From positions 1 through 64,000 of the forward strand of contig NZ_PYAS01000015.1 in the NCBI RefSeq assembly GCF_003014695.1: a stretch of DNA of 64,000 nucleotides, read 5' to 3'. Shown in pieces: positions 8,517-18,000 of the stretch. Source of the DNA: Dyadobacter jiangsuensis (GTDB taxonomy: Bacteria > Bacteroidota > Bacteroidia > Cytophagales > Spirosomataceae). How positions within the stretch are numbered: the first letter of the stretch is position 1; every line of letters starts with the position of its first letter. The position numbers were made by a program, and so were the translations under genes. The notes beneath the pieces were generated by a model. The model searched no databases, was not told the origin of the DNA, and saw only the letters and a list, made by a program, of their open reading frames with translations.

Positions 8517-9854
8517 ATGGAGTCCATTTCCCGCAAAACGTTCATTCAAAGTTCCGGTCTGTTGCTGGCAGGCGAAATACTCGTCAAAAAAGCCGGGGCA
8601 TTCGCTTCGGGCGCGACCCAACCGACCGAAACCGGCAGCAAACCTGTGAAGAAATGGATGCTGAAAAACGTGCGCCTGGAAACGGGTTTTGTGTATGAAG
8701 ACGGTGAGGTTATCGCGACCGAAACCGGACTTTTCCGCGTCGAGATCGAAGGTGGGAAGATCAAAGCCGTGTTGCCTAACGACCCCAAAGCCGATGCGAC
8801 CGATGCCAAAGGGCAGCTGATGCTGCCGGCGTTCAGGGATATGCATATTCATTTGGACAAAACGTATTACGGCGGCCCCTGGAAAGCGCGGCTGGCTAAA
8901 AACCGTTCGGTGAAAGACATGATCGCATTCGAGCAGAAAGAGCTGCCCGAACTCCTGAAAACATCCACTTACCGGGCCGAAAAGATCATCGAGCTGCTGC
9001 AATCGAAAGGCACGAATTTTGCGCGGAGCCACGTCAATATCGAGCCGACTTCGAAGCTGGATTCATTGAAAAACCTGCAAAAAGCAATTGAAAATAAGAA
9101 AGATAGTTTCGGGGCAGAGCTCGTCGCTTTTCCGCAGCACGGGGTGTTCTACTCGCATTCAGAGCAATGGATGAAAGAAGCGGCTGCGATGGATATCGAC
9201 TTCATCGGCGGTCTCGACCCGAATGCCATCGATGGCAGTGTCGAGAAACAGATCGATTTCATCGTCCAGCTCGCACTCGATCACGGCAAAGGCATTGATA
9301 TTCACCTGCATGAAGGCGGTGAACCGGGTTTAAAAACGGTTGAATACCTGACCCAGAAAGTCATTGAAAATCCGGCACTGGCTGGTAAAACATTTCTCAG
9401 CCACTGTTTTGTGCTGGCCCGGCTCGAAAAACCCAAACTGGAAGAAGTATCTGAAAAACTCGCACACGCACGTGTAGGTGTAATTTCCACGATTCCGTTC
9501 GGGAGTACCATTATGCCCATCCCGACCCTCTACCGCCATGGCGTAACCGTCATGACCGGCAACGACAGCATCGTGGATCATTGGAACACATTCGGGTCCG
9601 GGAGCGTGTTGCAGAAATCGAACCTGATGGCGCAGCTTTATGGCCAGTCGACGGAGCTGGACCTGTCGCGCTGTCTCAAACTGGCTACCTGCGGTATTCT
9701 GCCGCTCGACGAAAAAGGAAAACAGCAATGGCCCAAGGCCGGTGACGAAGCGAGTGTGGTGTTGGTAGATGCGAGTTGCTCGGCCGAGGCTGTTGCCCGT
9801 ATTTCCCCGGTGAAAGCGCTGGTGCATCGCGGGAACCTGGTTTATCGGAACTGA
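8517..9854 (+). CDS. exported amidohydrolase, cytosine-deaminase-like
   Basis: Metal-dependent hydrolase of 445 residues in the amidohydrolase superfamily. Metal ligands are visible: DMHIHLDKTY (His110, His112), DIHLHEGG (near 263), FLSHCF (near 301) and GNDSIVDHW (near 345). The HIHLDKT form and the NDSxxDxW form are those of cytosine deaminase and triazine-type aminohydrolases, so the substrate is probably an aminated ring or similar amide (inference). The N-terminus has SRKTFIQSSGLLLAG, a variant twin-arginine signal (RK instead of RR), suggesting export of the folded enzyme. That location is unusual for a cytosine deaminase, so a different substrate is likely. The AraC gene upstream may control it. 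Confidence 0.85.
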   Translation: MESISRKTFIQSSGLLLAGEILVKKAGAFASGATQPTETGSKPVKKWMLKNVRLETGFVYEDGEVIATETGLFRVEIEGGKIKAVLPNDPKADATDAKGQLMLPAFRDMHIHLDKTYYGGPWKARLAKNRSVKDMIAFEQKELPELLKTSTYRAEKIIELLQSKGTNFARSHVNIEPTSKLDSLKNLQKAIENKKDSFGAELVAFPQHGVFYSHSEQWMKEAAAMDIDFIGGLDPNAIDGSVEKQIDFIVQLALDHGKGIDIHLHEGGEPGLKTVEYLTQKVIENPALAGKTFLSHCFVLARLEKPKLEEVSEKLAHARVGVISTIPFGSTIMPIPTLYRHGVTVMTGNDSIVDHWNTFGSGSVLQKSNLMAQLYGQSTELDLSRCLKLATCGILPLDEKGKQQWPKAGDEASVVLVDASCSAEAVARISPVKALVHRGNLVYRN

Positions 9855-9860
9855 GTGGTG

Positions 9861-9955
9861 GTCGGGAGGTGGTCAAGTATTGTCATTTGTTGTCAGGGGG
9901 AGTCAAGTATTGTCATTTATTGTCATTTGTTGTTAGGGAGTCAAAAGTAATCAGG
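9861..9955 (-). repeat. left decamer array (GTCA on + strand, 10-bp period)
   Basis: GTCA occurs at 9872, 9882, 9892, 9902, 9912 and 9922, with a variant GTTA at 9932 and GTCA again at 9940. On the minus strand this is TGACAACAAATGACAATACT and so on, the same TGAC-headed decamer as in the larger array at 10181-10388 but in opposite orientation. Confidence 0.85.
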
Positions 9956-9960
9956 GGTGG

Positions 9961-10170
9961 TTGAAACCTACCGGACGGGAATAAGATATTGATACAATGC
10001 ACTACCGAAATCGCGTAGCGATGTAATGTAGGTAGCAACCAAACCGAAAGAGATATTCGCAAATGCCGTCAGGCATGTAACCGCAAAGCATTGTTGTTGC
10101 ATGCCTGACGGCATTTTGACGTCGCGGGCAGAACGCATTTTCTACCAATGTTGCATGCCTAACGGCATTT
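9961..10170. repeat. REP-like palindromic repeat unit
   Basis: Between the two decamer arrays lies sequence with several palindromes. A 17-bp inverted repeat (10061-10077 and 10100-10116, AAATGCCGTCAGGCATG and its complement) encloses 22 bases, and a third, slightly diverged copy is at 10153-10170. A smaller ATCGC-gta-GCGAT hairpin is near 10008-10022. The layout resembles interspersed REP-type elements mobilised by RAYT transposases; no such transposase is in the window. Confidence 0.65.
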
Positions 10171-10180
10171 GTCTCCAACT

Positions 10181-10388
10181 TGACATCACCTGACTATACC
10201 TCACTACACCCGACAACACCTGACAACACTTGACCATACTTGACAAAACCTGACCACACCTGACAAAACCTGACCACACCTGACCACACCTGACAACACT
10301 TGACTACACTTGACCACACCTGACAACACTTGACTACACTTGACCACACCTGACCACACTTGACAAAACCTGACCACACCTGACAAAA
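10181..10388 (+). repeat. right decamer array, about 20 copies of TGACnAnACY
   Basis: Twenty consecutive 10-base units, nearly all starting TGAC, run from 10181 to 10380 without a phase break, then a partial unit. Variation is confined mainly to positions 5, 7 and 10. Open frames through it encode a monotonous CQVWSG-type repeat on the minus strand and are not genes. Confidence 0.95.
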
Positions 10389-10523
10389 TCCAACCCCAAG
10401 CCCCAACCTACTGTATATTAACCACTTCATTACCTATTTTAGCAGATCAGGCGCAAGATCGGGCAAGTATAGGTGAAAGGATATATTTTGCAATATCAAT
10501 CCTGAACTTCAAGCCAGCCGGTC

Positions 10524-11852
10524 ATGAAACGCCACTACCTCCTGACATTCGCATTCATTGGAATACTCCTATTCCTTAACCAATCCCACAGCCACGCACA
10601 AACCAAGGAACTCTACATCCCTGCCAAGGCGATGCGGGTGCCCGATGGCAACGACTATAATAATACAGAAAGCGAGTTCAGCTACAAACGCATGGTGCAA
10701 TCGGACAACATCGCCATTTTCTGGCACAAAGAGTTTGGCAATGACCCGATGGCTAATCCGGACTCTACCCGCCGCTTCGATGTCCGTAATGCCTTGCGGG
10801 AATGCGAACGGTTCTACGACTACTATGTCAATGATCTGAAAATTGTTCAAAAAGGCAAGTCGCTGACCGACCAATACAAAATGATCCTGTACGTGATCGG
10901 CGGCACGGAGCAGACGGCTTTCGGCGGGGGTGTCGAGAACAAGATCGGTATCCTCTGGACTCCGGCGGTACGGATGTCGAAAGCACCGTACGGTGCCCTC
11001 GCACACGAGCTCGGGCACGCATTCCAGTATATGTCACGCGCAGACGCACAGGCGGGCCCACGAGGGCCGGTGATGGAAATGTCGGCACAGTACATGCTCT
11101 GGCAGGTCTATCCCGAATGGATGACTTTCGAGAATTACCACTTCGTCAGTTACCTTAAAAAGACGCACTTCGCGTTCCTGCATCCGCAGAATATGTACCA
11201 CTCGCCCTATGTGCTGGAATACTGGTCGGAGAAACACGGCAAGGAGTTTTTCGGGACATTATGCCGTTCTACGCAGGAAGGCGAAGATCCCGTCATGACC
11301 TACAAAAGGCTCAACAACCTCAGCCAGGATGCATTCAACGACGAGATGTTCGAAGCCGCCAGCCGTTTTATGACCTGGGATCTGAATAGGATCGAAAACG
11401 TGGCGGCGCCTTATGCCAACAAACATTCCACGAAACTTACGGCCCTTGAAAATGGCTGGTACCAGGTCGATTCACTGAATACCCCGCAGAACTACGGCTA
11501 CAACGGCATTCGCCTTGCCGTTCCCACCTCTGGCAATTCAGTAACCGTTGATTTCGAAGGCATTGCCGGTGCAAAAGGTTACAGCGACGTAAAAACCGAA
11601 AAAGCGGGCTGGCGCTACGGTTTTGTGGCGCATACCAAAGACGGTAAACGTGTCTATGGAAAAGTCGCACGCGAGGCCAAGGGCAACGCCACTTTCAAAC
11701 TACCCAAAGACACGCAATATCTCTGGCTGGTAGTCAGCGGCGCGCCTACCGAGCATTGGCCGGTCGCGTTCGGCAGACAGGCTGCGCAGCAGAAGGAGGA
11801 GCAGTGGCCGTACAGGATTAAAGTGACAGGAACCACTTTGGCTGAAAAGTAG
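10524..11852 (+). CDS. DUF6055 family exported metalloprotease-like protein
   Basis: Secreted or periplasmic protein of 442 residues with a clear signal peptide (LLTFAFIGILLFLNQSHSHAQ). A zinc-binding HELGH motif is at 161-165 (ALAHELGHAFQYM), followed by a conserved segment GPVMEMSAQYMLWQVYPEW. The overall pattern, with an N-terminal ESEFSYKRMVQSDNIAIFW segment and a C-terminal beta-rich domain (about 310-440), fits DUF6055 proteins, which look like peptidases but are not characterised. It is a single gene, flanked upstream by the repeat island and facing the GH32 gene end to end. Confidence 0.8.
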   Translation: MKRHYLLTFAFIGILLFLNQSHSHAQTKELYIPAKAMRVPDGNDYNNTESEFSYKRMVQSDNIAIFWHKEFGNDPMANPDSTRRFDVRNALRECERFYDYYVNDLKIVQKGKSLTDQYKMILYVIGGTEQTAFGGGVENKIGILWTPAVRMSKAPYGALAHELGHAFQYMSRADAQAGPRGPVMEMSAQYMLWQVYPEWMTFENYHFVSYLKKTHFAFLHPQNMYHSPYVLEYWSEKHGKEFFGTLCRSTQEGEDPVMTYKRLNNLSQDAFNDEMFEAASRFMTWDLNRIENVAAPYANKHSTKLTALENGWYQVDSLNTPQNYGYNGIRLAVPTSGNSVTVDFEGIAGAKGYSDVKTEKAGWRYGFVAHTKDGKRVYGKVAREAKGNATFKLPKDTQYLWLVVSGAPTEHWPVAFGRQAAQQKEEQWPYRIKVTGTTLAEK

Positions 11853-11894
11853 GCTTTCTATCAGGCTTGCCTCGACGCTCGGCGGATTCAGCAT

Positions 11895-13538
11895 TTATTT
11901 CCAAGCCGACTCAGCCCTGTAAATCTCTAAATCCTTCACCTCGATCCGGTTGCCCCAGAAGTTCATCGTCTCTTTGGCACGTGCATCGGGTTTGCGTTGC
12001 AGCGAGTAGGAATATGCCCCGCTATCAATAAACACCTCGACGGTCGTGCGGTCGACGTAGATATCGGCGGTGATTTCCATGCTGGTCATATCCTCCGGCG
12101 AGTAAAACACGCCATTCACCAGGTTGGAATTCATATCGTAATCCAGTATCCGCTGGCCAAACAGCGAAAGCCCCGCGCTGGTAGCGTGCGAAAGTTTGAT
12201 CGTGGTTTTGATGCGGAATTGGTCCGGCGACAGGAGCGATTTCAATTTCGCATTTGCTTCCGCCTCGGTCAGCGACGACCATTTCCCGATGCTGTTGAAA
12301 AGCTGTTCCGTTTCCTTCACTGGCCGGCTGGTCAACCGCAAGCCATCTTTGGTAGTCCTGAGTTGCAGTTCGGTAGGAAGCAGCATCATACCGTTGAACG
12401 GCATTCCGGCATGCGACACCCGGCCCCAGCCGATCTGAATACGGCGCGGGTCGGTTTCGGGCATGTTGGTGAAAGTTTGCGCGGCATAAATGCTGCCCGT
12501 GGTATAATAATGTTTACCCGATTCCGGCTTGAAGGTCTTCCCATCAAATGAGCCGATCATATAGCTGGCGGAGGCACCGTACATCACCCATTTGGTTTTG
12601 CTTTTGTTACCGTCAACCGGCAGTTCGAACAGGTCGGGGCATTCCCAGAAGCCGGTCAGATGGCTTTGAAACTGCCATTCTTTCAGATTTTTGGAGGTAT
12701 AAATGGAATGGCCGTCGCGTTCGTTGAGTACCATTACCCAATGCTTTGAAGGCTTGTACCAAAACACCCGCGGGTCGCGCGTGTCTTTGCTGTTCCATTT
12801 GGCCTTGGAATCAATCAGCGGATTCTTGCCGTATTTGGTCCAGGTACGGCCTTTATCGAGACTGTATGCCATGCATTGCACCTGCTTCTCCGGGTTATCA
12901 ACCGTAAAAAAGGCGACCATCGCCGGTGTATTTCCTTTGTTGAAACCCGCCGTATTCTCATAATCGATGACGGTGGAGCCCGAAAACATGGTACCCATCG
13001 AATCCGGCGACAAGGCGGTAGGTAGCTCCTGCCAGTGCACCATATCCTTACTTACGGCATGCCCCCACGACATATTCTCCCATTCGCGTTCGTAAGGGTT
13101 ATGCTGATAAAAAAGATGGTATTCTCCATCGTAGAATATCATGCCATTGGGATCGTTGATCCATCCGCGGCGGGTCGTAAAATGGTATTGCGGACGGTTC
13201 CGCTCCCGGTACATGGAATCTTCACCGGCGATACGGTCGTCCTGTGAGATTTTCGCCAGGCCATCGGCCTTGCCGTCGTAGCTGACCGCGATCGTTTGCC
13301 CCTGCAAGGCAGCCATATCACAAAACACCCAGTAATCGGGCTTGCCAGAGGCCAGTCGTATTTTGAACGACCGTTCCAGTTTACCATTTAGTCTAAATTG
13401 CATGGTACCACGGTTGTCCGATTGCGACACGGGAAGGTTCAGGTAGCGCTTCGTAATCTTGATCGAATGGTCCTGAGCGGAAAGCAAATGGCTGCCCAGC
13501 ACTAAGGCAAAGGCAAGGATTCTGAGTTTCGGTTTCAT
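11895..13538 (-). CDS. glycoside hydrolase family 32 (exo-fructanase/levanase type)
   Basis: Extracytoplasmic beta-fructosidase acting on fructans or sucrose. The start at 13538 gives a signal peptide (LRILAFALVLGSHLLSAQ) and 547 residues. GH32 motifs are all present: WINDPNGM with the nucleophile Asp129, RDPRVFW with Asp255, and WECPDLF with acid/base Glu299. The five-bladed propeller is followed by a C-terminal beta-sandwich with DRTTVEVFIDSG, standard for the family. It is the last gene of a leftward run after DUF1553 and DUF1501 proteins, 66 bases after the DUF1501 stop, so it is probably co-expressed with them. No fructose transporter or kinase is adjacent. Confidence 0.95.
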   Translation of the reverse strand: MKPKLRILAFALVLGSHLLSAQDHSIKITKRYLNLPVSQSDNRGTMQFRLNGKLERSFKIRLASGKPDYWVFCDMAALQGQTIAVSYDGKADGLAKISQDDRIAGEDSMYRERNRPQYHFTTRRGWINDPNGMIFYDGEYHLFYQHNPYEREWENMSWGHAVSKDMVHWQELPTALSPDSMGTMFSGSTVIDYENTAGFNKGNTPAMVAFFTVDNPEKQVQCMAYSLDKGRTWTKYGKNPLIDSKAKWNSKDTRDPRVFWYKPSKHWVMVLNERDGHSIYTSKNLKEWQFQSHLTGFWECPDLFELPVDGNKSKTKWVMYGASASYMIGSFDGKTFKPESGKHYYTTGSIYAAQTFTNMPETDPRRIQIGWGRVSHAGMPFNGMMLLPTELQLRTTKDGLRLTSRPVKETEQLFNSIGKWSSLTEAEANAKLKSLLSPDQFRIKTTIKLSHATSAGLSLFGQRILDYDMNSNLVNGVFYSPEDMTSMEITADIYVDRTTVEVFIDSGAYSYSLQRKPDARAKETMNFWGNRIEVKDLEIYRAESAWK

Positions 13539-13604
13539 TGGCTTATCAATAGTCACGAACTGGAAGCACTTTTGATACCATATTTACTTAAACTAATAGC
13601 CTCA

Positions 13605-15077
13605 TCACGCGATCAGCCCGTTGATCACCTTGCCGTGCACATCGGTAAGCCGGTACCGCCGCCCCTGATGCTTGAACACCAGCTTCTCGTGATCGAGGCC
13701 GAAGAGGTGCAGCAATGTCGCTTGGAAATCATGCACATGCACGCCATCTTTCACGACATTGTAGCTGAATTCATCCGTTTCGCCGTACACCTGCCCGGTT
13801 TTAATGCCGCCGCCGGTCATCCACATCGAAAAGCAACCGGGATGATGATCGCGGCCGTAGTTGTCGGCGGTGAGCTTGCCCTGCGAAAAGCTCGTACGGC
13901 CGAATTCCCCGCCCCAAACGACGAGCGTATCTTCCAGTAATCCCCGCTGTTTGAGATCCTTCACCAATGCAGCCGAGGCCTGATCGACATCCCTGGCCTG
14001 TTTTGCAATGTTTTTGGGCAAATCGCCGTGCTGGTCCCAGCCCATGTGATAGAGCTGGATAAACTTCACGTCGCGCTCGGCCATACGCCGCGCGAGCAGG
14101 CAGTTTGCTGCGAATGTTCCTGGCCTACGGGCATCTTCGCCGTACATTTTGTAGATATAATCGGGCTCGCCGGAGGTATCCACGGCGTCGGGTACTGACG
14201 TCTGCATTTTGTACGCCATTTCATATTGGCTGATTTTCGACTGTATTTCCGGGTCGCCCCAAAGCGTAAACTGGTGCTCATTCAGTTCCTTAATGCGGTC
14301 CAATGCACGCCGACGGTCTTCCTTATGCACGCCATACGGGTTTTGCAAATACAGCACCGGGTCCTTCCCTGCCCGTAACTGCACACCCTGGTGATGCGAC
14401 GCCAGGAAGCCGTTGGCCCAGGCCGCGGTACTCAATGGCTGGTCACCGCTGACGCCTTTGGAAATCAACACCATAAAATGCGGAAGATTCTGGTTATCGG
14501 ATCCCAGCCCGTAGCTCAGCCATGAGCCCATCGACGGCCGCCCGCTTTGCTGCGAGCCTGTTTGCACGAACATCACCGCTGGTTCATGATTGATGGCTTC
14601 CGTAAACACCGATTTGACAATGCACAAATCATCTACAATACCAGCCGTGTAGGGTAAAAGCTCGCTCACCCACGCGCCCGACTGTCCGTATTGTTTAAAA
14701 TCATAAATCGATTTGACCAGCGGAAAGGTCGATTGCCCTGCTACCATTCCGGAGTTCCGTTGCGTCGATTTAATCGAATCCGGGATTTCCTGCCCGTGCC
14801 ATTTGGCTAATGCAGGCTTGTAGTCAAATGTTTCGAGCTGCGACGGCCCGCCGCTTTGGAACAGATAAATAATCCGCTTCGCTTTCGGCGAAAAATGCGG
14901 CCCGCGGACAAACGGGGCGATGGCCGATTCAGCACCTTGTGCCTCCTCCTTCCGCGCACCGGGAGAGGTACCAGCCTGTAAAATGCTCGAAAGCGCAATG
15001 GAACCGAACCCGAGGCCGGCCTTCGTGAGAAAGTCCCGGCGGTTGAGTTGCGTTAATACCTTTTTCAGATCTTCCAT
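13605..15077 (-). CDS. DUF1501 domain-containing Tat-exported protein
   Basis: Sulfatase-fold protein of about 490 residues, common in Planctomycetes and Bacteroidota, function unproven. The N-terminus is a twin-arginine signal (NRRDFLTKAGLGFGSIALSS), so it is exported folded. Conserved blocks seen: YLFQSGGPSQLETFDYKP, FAANCLLARRMAERDVKFIQLYHMGWDQHGD and VVWGGEFGRTSFSQ with the DHHPGCFSMWMTGGGIK segment. I chose the ATG at 15077 rather than a TTG six bases earlier. It follows the DUF1553 cytochrome gene after 7 bases; this pair is a conserved tandem elsewhere, implying a joint role. Confidence 0.93.
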   Translation of the reverse strand: MEDLKKVLTQLNRRDFLTKAGLGFGSIALSSILQAGTSPGARKEEAQGAESAIAPFVRGPHFSPKAKRIIYLFQSGGPSQLETFDYKPALAKWHGQEIPDSIKSTQRNSGMVAGQSTFPLVKSIYDFKQYGQSGAWVSELLPYTAGIVDDLCIVKSVFTEAINHEPAVMFVQTGSQQSGRPSMGSWLSYGLGSDNQNLPHFMVLISKGVSGDQPLSTAAWANGFLASHHQGVQLRAGKDPVLYLQNPYGVHKEDRRRALDRIKELNEHQFTLWGDPEIQSKISQYEMAYKMQTSVPDAVDTSGEPDYIYKMYGEDARRPGTFAANCLLARRMAERDVKFIQLYHMGWDQHGDLPKNIAKQARDVDQASAALVKDLKQRGLLEDTLVVWGGEFGRTSFSQGKLTADNYGRDHHPGCFSMWMTGGGIKTGQVYGETDEFSYNVVKDGVHVHDFQATLLHLFGLDHEKLVFKHQGRRYRLTDVHGKVINGLIA

Positions 15078-15084
15078 AACCAAG

Positions 15085-18000
15085 TTATTTGCGGGTATGC
15101 CCCTCGTCGGTATTCATGATTGAGCTGGAAACCGTCGCTAGGGCGGCTATTTCCTCCGGTTGCAGCGTCGCGTCCCACTTGCGCTCGCCTGTACGCAGGT
15201 ATTCGAGCGCCTGCGCGGGCTTCGCTCGGAAACGCTTCAACTCGTCCGTATAAAACGCACGGAGTATCCGCTGCTCCGTATTGTCGGGCTTTCTACCCGT
15301 TATCAGTCTGAATGCCAAAGCCGTTGCATCCTGCCCGCCCGTTTTACACGTATGCAACACTTTCTCGGCCAATGCCCGGGCCGCCTCCACATATTGCGGG
15401 TCATTGAGCAGCACCAATGCTTGCAAAGGCGTGGCCGTAGCACGTCGTTTCACCACACATTCTCCGCGTTCGGGTGCATCGAATATCAGCATCGACGGCG
15501 GCGGCGAAGTCCGCTTCCAGATCGTGTAAAGGCTCCGGCGATACAGCCCTTCTCCGGGCTCCTGCTGGTATTTGTAACGCCACACCTTGTCGCTCAGCTC
15601 GTCCCAAAGGCCTGCGGGCTGATAGGGATAAACACTTTTACCACCAATTCTATTGACGAGCAATCCACTGATAGCAAGCGAGTTGTCTCGTATCATCTCA
15701 GCTGTAAAACGGAAACGGGCGCCCCTTGCGAGCAATGTATTATCCGGGTCTTTTTCAAGCAGTTGCGGGGTGGCTTTGGACGTTTGCCGATAGGTTGCCG
15801 AAAGCATGATGAGCTTGTGCAGCCTTTTGATATTCCAACCGGATTCCATGAAATCGACGGCCAGCCAATCGAGGAGCTCGGGATGCGACGGCAGGTTGCC
15901 CTGGTTGCCGAAATCGGCCGAAGAGCGCACAATACCGTTTCCGAAATGCATTTGCCAGACGCGGTTCACGAACACCCGCGCGGTGAGCGGGTTGTTTTTG
16001 TCGAAAAGCCAGCGCGCAAGACCTAATCTGTTTTGCGGAAATTTCCCTTCGAACGGCATCACCGCATCCAGCGCACCCGGCGTCACCCGCTTGCCGGGCG
16101 CATTGTACGCGCCGCGCGTGAGCAGGTAGGTAGGCCGCGGCTGGGGAAGGTCACCCATTACCATCAGTTCGGGAACGCTGTTGATCAGCGCGTTCTGCTC
16201 GTCCATTCTCACTTTCAGGCTGTCGCGCAGCATTTGAGCCTTTGCATTGAAATGCGCGTTGTAAAACTCCTTCACCATCGCCTTCTGGTCCGCAGAAATC
16301 TGTATTTTCAGCATTTCAGCAGCCTTTTTGGGGTTATGGTTATATAAAACTTCAAGAGCGGTCAGCGATTTGTTATAGATTTTCAACTCGTCGATCCCGC
16401 CGTCTTTGAAAGGAATGAGCAGGTTACGCTGCCCGACCATAAATCCCTGAAAGCCATACGTATGAATATCCTTTTCATACAAAATACCTTTATACAGATT
16501 ATCAAAATCGACGGTGGTTTTCGCGGCTTCCCCATTCACATAAATCCTGGCGCCGGATGCTTTGCTCGAACCGTCGTAGGTGACGGTCACCTTCGTCCAT
16601 TGCTTCATGGGTACGGGCGCGAGGGTGCTTACCTGAATGGCGTTCTGCGGGTAGGAATGCGCGATGATAAACTGTAATCTGTTGTTAGCGAGCCGTAATG
16701 AATAGCCTTTGTAACCCAACCGCAAATCTTCGCAATGGTAAAAAATACCGGCATCGGGATAGATCGTGTTCGGGTTGACCCACAGTTCAACCGAAAAAGG
16801 TTCGGTCCGCTCATGCCACCCGATATTATTACCGAGTTTGATGGAATTATAGTCCGACACAAAATAGGCATTGCCCTTTACGCCAGGTTTCAGAATGATT
16901 TCGCTGCATTGCGCCAGTTGTTTGGCATTAAGCGCATTGGGCATGACCGTCTTCCCGTCGCCCGTTTTGACGGCCTTTTCGAACGGATAATAGGCAACCA
17001 TGCCCTCGCGGAGCGTCTGATCGAGCAGTTTTTCGGATAACACGCCCGTATTCTGCCACTTTCGCAGATCTTCCTCTGAATTGTCTTTCACAAGAGCGAG
17101 GCGGTTAGTGAGCCCGGTAATTTTCCGATCGAAAAAACGGAGCATTTCTTCGTTTTCCTTGCTGGTGAGTAACAATGCAGGGCCGGGCGTCTGATCGGGA
17201 CCATAAACGGGACTTCCGGTTTCGTTGGTGCTGTTGAACAGCCCGAACATCTTGTAATAGGCTTCCTGGCTGATCGGGTCGTACTTATGGTCATGGCAGC
17301 GGGCGCATTGGACCGAGAGCCCCATAATCCCCTGCCCCAGCGTCTGCACGCGGTCGGCATTGTATTCCACGCGGTATTCCTCAAAGACGATCCCGGCTTC
17401 GGAGCTTTTCTTGTGAAGTCGGTTGAATGCGGTAGCCAGGATGGTTTCCTTGGTTTTGTCCGGCAAAAGGTCGCCCGCCAGCTGCATCGTGACGAACCGG
17501 TTGTAGGGAATATTACGGTTGAAGGCGCTGATCACCCAGTCGCGCCAGGGCGAGAAATCGCGGTGTTTGTCGTCGAGGTAACCATCGCTGTCGGCATACC
17601 GCGAAACGTCCATCCATTCGCTGGCCATCCGCTCGCCGTAAGCCGGCGATTGCAGCAGGCGGTCGATCAGTTTCGCATAGGCGTCGGGCGACTGATCGGC
17701 GACGAATGCGTCGATTTGAGCGAGTGTTGGCGGCAAGCCCGTGAGATCGAAGCTTGCCCGGCGGATCAAATCTTCCCGGCTCGCTTCGGGAGAAGGCGAC
17801 AGCTTTTCCTTTTCCAGCCTCGCCAGAATGAAATGGTCAATCGGTGTGCGGGCCCATCCGGCCTGCTTCGGTTTGGGTACTGTGGGCTTTTCAGGCTTGA
17901 TGAACGACCAATGCGGCTTGTATTTTGCTCCCTGTTCTATCCAGCGCGTGAGTATTGCTATTTCCTTTACAGATAATGCGAGATTGGAGGCAGGCGGCGG

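Noticed and set aside
9861..10388. CRISPR array
   Set aside because: Repeats are 10 bp with no spacers and no cas genes are present in the window.
10194..10430. Minus-strand open frames encoding a repeated CQVWSG peptide
   Set aside because: They are translations of the 10-bp array in different phases, with no start region, signal or family resemblance.
15160..16026. 288-residue plus-strand frame inside the cytochrome gene
   Set aside because: Opposite strand of a conserved DUF1553 region; not plausible as protein.
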